Assembly: GCA_963712955.1 (NCBI GenBank)
Contig: CAVQKF010000013.1
Span: forward strand, 339,643 to 403,642
Length of the DNA: 64,000 bases
Direction: 5' to 3'
Source: DATFVJ01 sp963712955
GTDB taxonomy: Bacteria > Actinomycetota > Actinomycetes > Streptosporangiales > Streptosporangiaceae
The notes below the pieces were generated by a model. It did no database searches and was not told the DNA's origin. It saw only the letters and a list, made by a program, of their open reading frames with translations. A program made the position numbers and the translations under genes. Positions 24,182-31,740 of the stretch are shown one piece after another; position 1 is the first letter of the stretch, and each line of letters begins with the position of its first letter.

Positions 24182-25858
24182 TTACTTGCGCTTCGGGTCC
24201 TTGCCCTTGGCAGCGCCACGCAACTTGAACGCCGCAGGAAGATCTTGAAGACCGGGCAGGTTCGTGTCCGTGGGGCTCGGCTCCCTCTTGCCCAGGCCGG
24301 GCAGGCCGGAGGCCAGGTCGCCGAGACCGCCTGGAAGACCGGAACCAGCACCCGCGCCACCGCCGCCGATCCCGGGCAGCCCGCGCGGCAATCCTTGGCC
24401 GGTTCCACGCACCAGCCCGTCCCCGTCGGGGGAGGTGGCCCGGTCGGGTGCGCCGCCCGGGCGGCCGCCCTTCGGCTTCTTCTTGCCCTTCTTGCCCCTG
24501 GCGGACTTGACCGCCTTGCGCCGCATGCCGGGAATTCCGGCCATCCCGGGCATGCCACCGCCAAGCATCTGGCGCATCATCTTCTGCGCCTCGAAGAACC
24601 GGAGGACAAGGTCTCCGACCTCGCCAATGCTCACGCCGGATCCGCCCGCGATCCGCGCCCTTCTGGAGCCGTTAATGATCTTCGGGTTGCGCCGCTCCTC
24701 GGGGGTCATCGAGCGGACGATCGCGAGCACACGGTCGAGTTGGCTGTCGTCTATCTGATTGAGCATCTCCCTGTTCTGGGCGGCGCCCGGGAGCATGCCG
24801 AGCAGGTTGCCGATCGGGCCGAGCTTGCGGACCATCAGCAACTGGTCCACGAAATCCTCAAGGGTGAAACCCTCGCCAGAGACGAGCTTGCCCGCCATCT
24901 CGGCGGCCTGGTCCTGATCGAAAGCGCGCTCCGCCTGCTCGATCAGGGTCAGCATGTCGCCCATGTCGAGGATCCGCGACGCCATCCGGTCCGGGTGGAA
25001 CAGGTCGAAGTCTTCGAGTTTCTCGCCGGACGAGGCGAACATGATGGGCCGGCCGGTGAGTTCCGCGATTGAAAGCGCCGCGCCGCCGCGTGCGTCGCCG
25101 TCCAGCTTGGTGAGGACCACGCCGTCGTACCCAACCCCGTCGAGGAACGCATGCGCGGTGACCACGGCGTCCTGGCCGATCATCGCGTCGACAACGAAGA
25201 GGATCTCGTCAGGCTGTACGGCGTCCCTGATCGCGACGGCCTGGCGCATCATCTCCTCGTCGATCCCGAGCCGGCCCGCAGTGTCGATCAGGACCATGTC
25301 GTGCAGGTGAAGCTTTGCTTCCTGGACGGACTGGCGGGCGACCCACACAGGATCGCCTACGCCATTGCCTGGCTCAGGCGCGAAGACAGGAATTCGGGCC
25401 TGCTCGCCCAGAATCTGCAACTGACCGACCGCGTTGGGCCGCTGCAGGTCCGCCGCGACCAGCAACGGCGTGTGGCCCTGTGCGCGCAGCCAGAGCGCTA
25501 GCTTGGCGGCGAGCGTGGTCTTACCTGAGCCCTGCAGTCCGGCGAGCATGATGACCGTCGGCGGTGTCTTGGCGAACTCGAGCCTGCGGGTCTGCCCGCC
25601 AAGGATCTCGATGAGCTCCTCATGGACGATCTTGATGACCTGCTGCGCCGGGTTGAGGGCGGTAGAAACCGCCTCACCGCGCGACCGCTCCTTGACGCGC
25701 GCGACGAACTCTCTGACCACAGCAAGTGCCACGTCCGCCTCGAGCAGCGCGATGCGGATCTCGCGGCAGGTCGCGTCGATGTCGGCCTCGGACAGGCGCC
25801 CCTTGCCTCGCAGCGAGGAGAAGACCTGGGTCAGCCGGTCGGATAGCGTCTCGAACAC
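24182..25858 (-). CDS. ffh: Signal recognition particle protein Ffh (SRP54)
   Basis: Ffh binds signal sequences on ribosomes and 4.5S RNA and targets them to FtsY. The N domain runs over residues 1-85. The G domain has AGLQGSGKTTLAAKLA near residue 107, LLVAADLQRPNAVGQL, VLIDTAGRLGIDEEM near 188 and VVLTKLDGDARGGAAL near 245. The methionine-rich M domain includes MMRQMLGGGMPGMAGIPGMRRK near 430-450. A Gly/Pro-rich tail of about 100 residues, rather long for the family, ends in a basic KGKDPKRK. It is the last gene of the probable glnB-glnD-ffh run, 74 bp after glnD. Confidence 0.95.
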   Translation of the reverse strand: MFETLSDRLTQVFSSLRGKGRLSEADIDATCREIRIALLEADVALAVVREFVARVKERSRGEAVSTALNPAQQVIKIVHEELIEILGGQTRRLEFAKTPPTVIMLAGLQGSGKTTLAAKLALWLRAQGHTPLLVAADLQRPNAVGQLQILGEQARIPVFAPEPGNGVGDPVWVARQSVQEAKLHLHDMVLIDTAGRLGIDEEMMRQAVAIRDAVQPDEILFVVDAMIGQDAVVTAHAFLDGVGYDGVVLTKLDGDARGGAALSIAELTGRPIMFASSGEKLEDFDLFHPDRMASRILDMGDMLTLIEQAERAFDQDQAAEMAGKLVSGEGFTLEDFVDQLLMVRKLGPIGNLLGMLPGAAQNREMLNQIDDSQLDRVLAIVRSMTPEERRNPKIINGSRRARIAGGSGVSIGEVGDLVLRFFEAQKMMRQMLGGGMPGMAGIPGMRRKAVKSARGKKGKKKPKGGRPGGAPDRATSPDGDGLVRGTGQGLPRGLPGIGGGGAGAGSGLPGGLGDLASGLPGLGKREPSPTDTNLPGLQDLPAAFKLRGAAKGKDPKRK

Positions 25859-25932
25859 GTGTCTTTGCCGTCCTCGGGCCGGGTATTGCGGATTGGCTCC
25901 CCAGGTTATCCGGTCGAAGCCGCGGAGGCGCC

Positions 25933-28512
25933 CTAGGCGTCCGCCGCGCGGGCACCGCCACGGTCCGCCGCATCGCGGGCACCGCCACGGTCCGCCGCCT
26001 CACGTGCGCTCTGGCCGTCCGCCGCATCGCGGGCACCGCCACGGTCCGCCCACTCGCGTGCGCCCCGGCCGTCCGCCGCCGCGCGGGCACCGCCACGGTC
26101 CGCCCCCTTGCGTGCGCTCTGGCCGTCCGCCGCATCGCGGGCACCGCCACGGTCCCCCGCCTCGCGTGCGCCCCGGCCGTCCGCCGCATCGCGGGCACCG
26201 CCACGGTCCCCCGCCTCGCGTGCGCCCCGGCCGTCCGCCGGCGAGTTGATGGCACCGGACAGCGCGGCCAGCACACGCTCCCGGATCAGTGCGCGAACCT
26301 TCTCTCCTGCAGGCGGCTTGCCCGAGCCATCCACGACGTAGAACGCGTCCACGGCCTCGGCGCCGAGCGTCTCCACGCGGGCCGCCCGAACGTCCAGGCC
26401 GCATTCGCCGAGCGCACGGCCGATCCGCCACAGCAGACCGGGCTCGTCGTGTGCACGCACTTCGACCACGGCGGCGGCGTGAGACGCGTCGTCCACCATT
26501 GTGACCTTGGGTGGCGCGACGGGCACGCCTGGTCGTGGTCGGTACGCCCGCTGTCGCCTGGCCAGCCGTTCCGCAACGTCCAGCCGACCGTCCAGCATCC
26601 GGCGCATGTCCTTTTCGATCAGGTCCGCGTCCGCTGGCGAGCCGAACTCGCGCGCCACGGTGAACACGGCCACCGCCGTGGCGCCTCTCGAAGTCGCAGT
26701 CGCCGACCGGACCACGAGGCGATGAGACGCGAGCAATCCCGCGGCCCGCCAGAGCAGACCCGGCCGGTCGGGCGCGACCAGCGTCACCTCGGAGTCATGC
26801 ACGACGACGGCCGGGCCGCCGCGCGCCACCAGCTCCAGTTGCCCAGGCGAGAGCGCCGCGGGCTGCGGGAGCTCGTCGCCCGCGAGCACGGCGGCGGTGC
26901 GCTGGACCAGCTCGGCGACGAGCCCGGCCTTCCAATCGTTCCATGCGGCCGGCCCGGTGGCTTGCCCGTCCGCGATGGCGAGCGCGTGCAGCAGTTCGAG
27001 CAACTGCCTGCTGCCGACCAGTTTCGCGACCCGCTGTGCGGTCAGCGGATCAGCCAGGTCGCGCCGCGTCGCTGTCTGCGGAAGCAGAAGATGATGCCTA
27101 ACGGCTGCCGCGAGCGTCTCCACATCGCCGGTCGCGAGCCCAAGCCGGTGCCCGACGTCCCTGGCCACCTCCGAGCCCGAGACGCTGTGGTCGCCCGGCC
27201 AGCCCTTGCCGATATCGTGCAGCAGCGCGCTGAGCAGAAGCAGGTCGGGACGTGCCACGTCGCGGACGAGTGGCGCGGCGGCCGCGGTGCACTCCACCAG
27301 GTGCCTGTCGACAGTGAAGGTGTGCAGTGGATTGCGCTGCGGCCTGTTGCGCACCCGTTCCCAGTCCGGAAGCAGCGCCGTGATGAGTTCTTCCTGGTCA
27401 AGGGCCTCCCACACGGTGATCGCGGCGGGCCCCGCGCCGAGCAGCCCGATGAGCGAGTCCCGCGCCTCGTCCGGCCACGGCACCGGGAGCAGCGGGCAGT
27501 CACGGAGCCTGGCAAGCGTGCCAGGGGCAAGCGGCAGCCCGCTTCGCGCCGCCGCCGCGGCGGCGCGAAGCACCAACGTGGGATCACCCGCCGGATCAGC
27601 GGCACGGGCAAGCACCACCTCGCCGTCCTGCTCGACCACACCGTCCGCGATGGGCCGGCGCTCTGCCTGCCCTCGAATGCCGCTGCCGCGGCGCTTGCCT
27701 CGAGGCCGCTTGGCCAGGCTGCGGTCCACCTGCCACCAGGTGTGATCGACGGCGTACGCGACGGTCCGTCCGGCCTCGGCAATCGTACGCAATACCGCGT
27801 CTGCGTCGAGCAGGCCAAGCGCGCGCGCCACTTCGTCCTGCTCCTGAAGCACAAGCCGGTCGGTCCCGCGACCGCTCACCTCATGCAGGGCGTGCCGGAC
27901 ATCCATGATCAATTCGTAGGCCGCGCGTACCCTCGGGCCGGGCGCTGGCGCCACCCACGCCGCGGCGACCGCCTGAATGGCGTGCACGTCCCTGAGCCCG
28001 CCGCGTGCTTCCTTCAAGTCGGGTTCGAGCAGGAAGGCAAGCTCGCCGAACCGCTCCGCGCGCTCAGACCCCATCGCCGCGAGTTCGGCCAGGCGGACAC
28101 GTGCCGCGGCCCGCCAGTCGCCGAGCACCGTCTCACGCAACTGTGCGGTAAGGCTCGCCTCGCCCGCGATGTGCCGTGCGTGCAGCAGGCCGAGCGCGGC
28201 CTTCAGGTCAGCCTGCGCGACCCTTCTCGCCTGCGGCACAGTCCGGACGGCGTGGTCGAGTCGCGTCCCTGAGTCCCAGACCGGGTACCAGATCCGGTCC
28301 GCGAGCGAGCCGACGTCCGGGCGCCCGGCGTGAAGCAGGATGACGTCCAGGTCACTGCCCGGAGCCAGCTCACGGCGGCCGTAACCGCCCACGGCGACGA
28401 GCGCCACCGCTGGCTCCGCACCGAGCAGACTGGCGAGCCAGCGGTCGGCTTCGACCGTTCGCTGCGCACGCTGCGCAGCGAACGAAATCCTTGTGCCTCC
28501 CCTGCTTGTCAT
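25933..28512 (-). CDS. glnD: Bifunctional [protein-PII] uridylyltransferase / uridylyl-removing enzyme GlnD
   Basis: GlnD senses glutamine and modifies PII. The nucleotidyltransferase motif GGYGRRELAPGSDLD lies near residues 42-56. A central HD domain carries LLHDIGKGWPGDHSVSG near 415-430. Two ACT domains follow: VVVHDSEVTLVAPDRPGLLWRAAGLLA and VEVRAHDEPGLLWRIGRALGECGLDVRAARVETLGAEAVDAFYV. The last 95 residues are a tandem repeat of an 18-residue unit (GRGAREAGDRGGARDAAD) not expected in GlnD. Actinobacterial GlnD often adenylylates PII rather than uridylylating it, so the chemistry may be adenylylation. It lies next to glnB. Confidence 0.94.
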   Translation of the reverse strand: MTSRGGTRISFAAQRAQRTVEADRWLASLLGAEPAVALVAVGGYGRRELAPGSDLDVILLHAGRPDVGSLADRIWYPVWDSGTRLDHAVRTVPQARRVAQADLKAALGLLHARHIAGEASLTAQLRETVLGDWRAAARVRLAELAAMGSERAERFGELAFLLEPDLKEARGGLRDVHAIQAVAAAWVAPAPGPRVRAAYELIMDVRHALHEVSGRGTDRLVLQEQDEVARALGLLDADAVLRTIAEAGRTVAYAVDHTWWQVDRSLAKRPRGKRRGSGIRGQAERRPIADGVVEQDGEVVLARAADPAGDPTLVLRAAAAAARSGLPLAPGTLARLRDCPLLPVPWPDEARDSLIGLLGAGPAAITVWEALDQEELITALLPDWERVRNRPQRNPLHTFTVDRHLVECTAAAAPLVRDVARPDLLLLSALLHDIGKGWPGDHSVSGSEVARDVGHRLGLATGDVETLAAAVRHHLLLPQTATRRDLADPLTAQRVAKLVGSRQLLELLHALAIADGQATGPAAWNDWKAGLVAELVQRTAAVLAGDELPQPAALSPGQLELVARGGPAVVVHDSEVTLVAPDRPGLLWRAAGLLASHRLVVRSATATSRGATAVAVFTVAREFGSPADADLIEKDMRRMLDGRLDVAERLARRQRAYRPRPGVPVAPPKVTMVDDASHAAAVVEVRAHDEPGLLWRIGRALGECGLDVRAARVETLGAEAVDAFYVVDGSGKPPAGEKVRALIRERVLAALSGAINSPADGRGAREAGDRGGARDAADGRGAREAGDRGGARDAADGQSARKGADRGGARAAADGRGAREWADRGGARDAADGQSAREAADRGGARDAADRGGARAADA
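25939..26240. repeat. 54-bp tandem repeat at the 3' end of glnD
   Basis: Five to six copies of a 54-bp unit, each composed of two related halves, encode the Arg/Gly/Ala/Asp repeat at the GlnD C-terminus. Copies differ by a few substitutions that change only single residues (for example GRGAREAGD versus GQSARKGAD). The unit is a multiple of three. Confidence 0.88.
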
Positions 28513-28612
28513 GTCGTCCCCCCCGCCTGGCCCTTGGCGCCTGCCCCTGCCCCCACGAGGCCTTGAAGCAGACTGCTAGGCGGTTCCCCCACGGGGATCC
28601 CTTTCCCTTTCC

Positions 28613-28675
28613 TTAGATAGCGTCCGGTCCTTAGATAGCGTCCGGGCCGCTTCCCTTTCCCTAGATAGCGTCCGG
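28613..28675. repeat. Three copies of the glnB 3' end sequence
   Basis: The 14-bp word tagatagcgtccgg, which contains the glnB stop codon and last codons, occurs at 28662, 28631 and 28613. The two extra copies lie downstream of the stop on the minus strand, together with repeats of ttccctttcc. This looks like a small 3'-end duplication. Confidence 0.85.
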
Positions 28676-28999
28676 GCCGCGCTCCCCTGTCCTGACCCGG
28701 ATAACGGACTCGACAGGAACTGACCAGACCTTTCCGTCGCCGATCCGGCCGGTCTGTGCCGCCTTGACGATGACATCGATGAGATCGTCGGCGTCCTCGT
28801 CGTCGGTGAGCACCTCAAGGCGTACCTTCGGCACCAGGTCCACCTGGTACTCGGCACCCCTGTACACCTCGGTATGGCCACGCTGCCTGCCGTATCCGCT
28901 GGCCTCTGTGACCGTCATGCCACGTACGCCGAACGCCTGCAGCGCGGTCTTCACCTCTTCGAGCTTGAACGGCTTGATGACGGCCGTGATGAGCCTCAT
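28661..28999 (-). CDS. glnB: Nitrogen regulatory protein PII (GlnB/GlnK)
   Basis: PII integrates 2-oxoglutarate, ATP/ADP and nitrogen status. The 112-residue length is exact for the family. The T-loop is visible as GRQRGHTEVYRGAEYQVDLVPK, with the modifiable Tyr at residue 51. The B-loop is TGRIGDGKVWSVPVE near 83-97, and residues MRLITAVIKPFKLEEVK open the protein. It lies 148 bp upstream of glnD. In many actinobacteria amtB precedes this gene; here there is no amtB, and the gene appears to have its own upstream region with repeated GAAAC words that resemble GlnR half-sites. Confidence 0.96.
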   Translation of the reverse strand: MRLITAVIKPFKLEEVKTALQAFGVRGMTVTEASGYGRQRGHTEVYRGAEYQVDLVPKVRLEVLTDDEDADDLIDVIVKAAQTGRIGDGKVWSVPVESVIRVRTGERGPDAI

Positions 29000-29189
29000 C
29001 CCTGCACCAGCTCCTCTGCCCTCTCACCTGCTGCCTTCTCACCTGCCTGAACACGGACGCGGCGGCGCCGTCCCCCGGCAGGCTGTCCCGCACGCCCGTG
29101 GCGCGTGCGTTTCATGCGCACCTCTGGGGTGGTCCACGCTCTTGCTGGGTGCCGCGCCCTGCGACCTGCCATGACCTTCTGCCAGCGGC

Positions 29190-29257
29190 GTTTCGGCTCA
29201 TGTGATGGTGTGTTTCGGCGGTGTGAAACCAGCGGCCGTATGTTTCAGTGATGTTTC
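29190..29257 (-). promoter_or_regulatory. GAAAC cluster upstream of glnB (possible GlnR site)
   Basis: On the minus strand four GAAAC words lie at 29257, 29246, 29216 and 29194 (5' ends), with spacings of 11, 30 and 22 bp. The Streptomyces GlnR consensus is gTnAc-n6-GaAAc, where half-sites are spaced at multiples of 11 bp, so the 11- and 22-bp spacings fit. The gTnAc partners are poor matches. The cluster lies about 190-260 bp upstream of glnB, a target expected for nitrogen control. Confidence 0.4.
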
Positions 29258-29580
29258 GCAACTCCGCAGTAATCTTAACGGCGGCATTGAACGGCGAAAC
29301 TAGGCCCTTCGACCCTACCGGCGGCCAGCGAACGCGGGTAAAGCTCCCTGGTGGAGCGGTGGGCCGCCACGGCTAGCGAATCCCTGGGTCGGACGCGGCC
29401 CACCGCGCACGGGACGTCGGGCGGGCCGGAACTTGGCCCGGGCTTCGGGCCCGAACTGATCCGCATCACGCCGCGCCGCATCGTCGCGTTTGGCATCGAC
29501 GAGGACCGTACCGCGCGGAACGTCTCGCCGGCTTCATGGAACCGTCAGGCGCCATCGTGGGCAACCTGCCGAGGGCCGTC

Positions 29581-29586
29581 TAAAGT
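29581..29586 (+). promoter_or_regulatory. Likely -10 element for a leaderless DUF1707 transcript
   Basis: TAAAGT is followed by six bases and then the ATG at 29593. No Shine-Dalgarno sequence is present, so a leaderless mRNA beginning at the start codon is the simplest reading. No good -35 is visible. Confidence 0.4.
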
Positions 29587-29592
29587 GGCGGC

Positions 29593-30204
29593 ATGGGAGC
29601 GCTTCCCGAGCCACAGACTCCCCGGTCGTCCACCACATCCCGCGCGGCCCGGCTTCGTGCGGGGGACGCGGACCGCGAGGCGGTCGCCGACCGGCTGCGG
29701 GTCGCGGCCGGCGAGGGTCGGATCAGTCTCGCGGAACTCGATGAGCGCGTCGAGCGAGCGTACTCGGCCAGGACGTTTGCGGAGCTGGAGACCCTCGTCG
29801 AGGACCTGCCGACCCAGCAGGGCCCGGTTCCGGACCCGGATCGGCTTGTGCTGCGGACCGGTGCAGGAAACATCACTCGGAAGGGCTACTGGATCGTGCC
29901 CAGGCACATCACCGCGCACTGCGGGATGGGTAACGTGAAAATCGATTTCACCCAGGCCCACTGCCCGCACCGCGACGTCATGGTCGAGGCGACCTGCAAG
30001 TCAGGGAATGTCACCATGATCGTCCCGCGCGGCTGGTCGGTACGCATCGAGCAGACGGACGCCAGCTGGGGCGATGTCGTCAACAAGGCCACCGGCCGGC
30101 CCGATCCCGGCGCCCCGACACTGCATGTCATCGCCTACGCCCGGCTGGGAAACATCAAGGTCCGCTATCCATACGTGAAGTGCGGGAACTCGCCGCGGCG
30201 GTGA
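29593..30204 (+). CDS. DUF1707 SHOCT-like protein with beta-rich C-terminal domain
   Basis: The N-terminal half contains the DUF1707 motif, here LRAGDADREAVADRLRVAAGEGRISLAELDERVERAYSARTFAELETLVEDLP (residues about 22-72), a short helical domain found in many actinobacterial membrane-associated proteins. The C-terminal half (about 85-195) repeats short beta-strand patterns, including GNITRKGYWIVPRHI and GNVKIDFTQA, as in LiaF/VraT-like cell-envelope stress domains. No membrane segment is present. A role in envelope stress sensing is inferred from relatives only. The ATG seems leaderless (see -10 at 29581). It is convergent with ftsY. Confidence 0.8.
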   Translation: MGALPEPQTPRSSTTSRAARLRAGDADREAVADRLRVAAGEGRISLAELDERVERAYSARTFAELETLVEDLPTQQGPVPDPDRLVLRTGAGNITRKGYWIVPRHITAHCGMGNVKIDFTQAHCPHRDVMVEATCKSGNVTMIVPRGWSVRIEQTDASWGDVVNKATGRPDPGAPTLHVIAYARLGNIKVRYPYVKCGNSPRR

Positions 30205-30237
30205 CGACGGCCGCGGCCGGTCAGCCAGGGAAGCTTC

Positions 30238-31401
30238 TCAGCCGCCGAGGATGGCGTCGATGTATGCCCCGGGATCGAAGGGCGCGAGGTCGTCAGGCCC
30301 CTCACCGAGCCCGACCATTTTGACGGGAACGCCCAGTTCACGCTGGACCGCGATGACGATCCCGCCCTTGGCGGTGCCGTCGAGCTTGGTGAGCACGATC
30401 CCGGTGACGTCCACGACCTCGGCGAAGACCCGTGCCTGCCGCAGGCCGTTCTGGCCGGTGGTCGCGTCAAGGACGAGCAGGACCTCGTCCACGGGCAACT
30501 GCTTCTCGATGACCCGCTTCACCTTGCCGAGTTCGTCCATCAGGCCGGTCTTGGTGTGGAGCCGACCTGCGGTGTCCACAATGACCACGTCGACGGCCGC
30601 GGCGATGCCCTCGCTCACCGCCTCGTACGCCACGCTGGCGGGGTCGGCGCCCTCCCGATCGGACCGGACGACGCGGGCACCTACCCGCTGCCCCCAGGTT
30701 TGCAGCTGGTCCACCGCCGCGGCGCGGAACGTGTCCGCTGCGCCGAGCAGCACGGTCCGCCCGTCGCCGACCAGCACCCGTGCCAGCTTCCCGCAGGTCG
30801 AGGTCTTGCCTGTCCCGTTCACCCCGACCATGAGCACCACTGCCGGCCTGCCGCCACGCGGCTCGACGCGCAAGGCCCGCTCGCTGCCTGAGCCGATCTG
30901 CGCGAGCAGTTCGGCCTTCAGCATCGCCCGCACATCATCCGGGCTGCGGGTACCGAGCACCTTCACTTTGGTCCGCAGATCATCCACGATCTGCCGGCTC
31001 GGCGCTACGCCCACGTCCGCGGTGATAAGGGTGTCTTCGATCTGCTCCCATGCCGCCTCGTCGAGCGCATCCCTGGACAGCAGGCCGAGCAGCACCGACC
31101 CGAACGCTCCCTGCGACCTCGCGAGCCTCGCGCGCAGCCGGACCATCCGCCCGGCAGACGGGGGCGGCCTCTCGATCTCGGGTACGGTCGGCAGTTCCAC
31201 TATGAGCGGTGGCTCCGGGGCGATCGTGCCTGTCGCACCGGATCCGCCGGTCACTTCTGGGCCCGCCCGCTGGCCCTCTGCGGGTGGCGCGGGTGGTCTC
31301 TCGAGCGGGGCGCCGCGCCTTCTGCCGGGACGAAGGAAGAACAGTCCACCGCCGACGACGAGCACGACACAGATGGCGATAACCAGGATCAGATAAGCCA
31401 T
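30238..31401 (-). CDS. ftsY: Signal recognition particle receptor FtsY
   Basis: FtsY is the membrane receptor for Ffh. The 387-residue protein has an N-terminal membrane anchor (LILVIAICVVLVVGGGLFFL), typical of actinobacterial FtsY, followed by a Pro-rich linker. The NG domain follows: VGVNGTGKTSTCGKLA near residue 200 is the Walker A, LLGAADTFRAAAVDQLQTWG follows, and VIVDTAGRLHTKTGLMDEL is the G3 motif. The G4 motif is ITGIVLTKLDGTAKGG-like near 345. The protein ends DDLAPFDPGAYIDAILGG, a conserved signature. ffh lies about 4.4 kb downstream, beyond glnB-glnD. Confidence 0.95.
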   Translation of the reverse strand: MAYLILVIAICVVLVVGGGLFFLRPGRRRGAPLERPPAPPAEGQRAGPEVTGGSGATGTIAPEPPLIVELPTVPEIERPPPSAGRMVRLRARLARSQGAFGSVLLGLLSRDALDEAAWEQIEDTLITADVGVAPSRQIVDDLRTKVKVLGTRSPDDVRAMLKAELLAQIGSGSERALRVEPRGGRPAVVLMVGVNGTGKTSTCGKLARVLVGDGRTVLLGAADTFRAAAVDQLQTWGQRVGARVVRSDREGADPASVAYEAVSEGIAAAVDVVIVDTAGRLHTKTGLMDELGKVKRVIEKQLPVDEVLLVLDATTGQNGLRQARVFAEVVDVTGIVLTKLDGTAKGGIVIAVQRELGVPVKMVGLGEGPDDLAPFDPGAYIDAILGG

Positions 31402-31740
31402 GACGGTCCAGTCTCGCAGACGAACAGCCGCCCAGTGCGACCGGCGCCTGGTGTGAACCTAGCTCACCGCGGCCCAGGTTCGCCCGGGCCGACCCGTGCC
31501 AGCGCGCGCAGCCGTTCGGGATGATCGTGGGGAACGCCAGCAGGCCCTCGCGCGCCGACTTCGTTCCGCGGGGGCCATGTCCGGCTTGGACTGTGCGATG
31601 GAGATGGCCGCGCGGCGCTTGCGAGCCTCCACGTGCCCGGTCAACGATCCAGTGGGGCTGCAGCGGGAATCGGCATGGCATGAGGAGGAGATCGCCGGAT
31701 GGCCGCACCCACGGATGAGCCAGACAGGCGGCGGACGACG
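31402..31740. other. Intergenic region between ftsY and smc
   Basis: This 339-bp gap has ORFs but none with a recognisable family. It contains the word ccggtcaacgatcca at 31638-31652, which also occurs twice around the second 69-bp palindrome near 52.4-52.6 kb. Confidence 0.6.

Larger units (their letters stand above)
29000..29592. other. Intergenic region upstream of glnB; possible PPOX gene fragment
   Basis: This 593-bp gap separates glnB from the divergent DUF1707 gene. It contains the GAAAC-rich stretch at 29190-29257. In the plus-strand frame at about 29430-29520 it also encodes ELIRITPRRIVAFGIDEDRTARN, which resembles the C-terminal end of a pyridoxamine-5'-phosphate-oxidase-like (PPOX) protein. 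No start region or fold upstream of it is present, so if real it is only a remnant. Confidence 0.4.

Noticed and set aside
25726..28272. A plus-strand ORF of 848 codons opposite glnD
   Set aside because: It has the amino-acid composition of a GC-rich shadow frame, no recognisable domain, and lies wholly opposite a clear GlnD.
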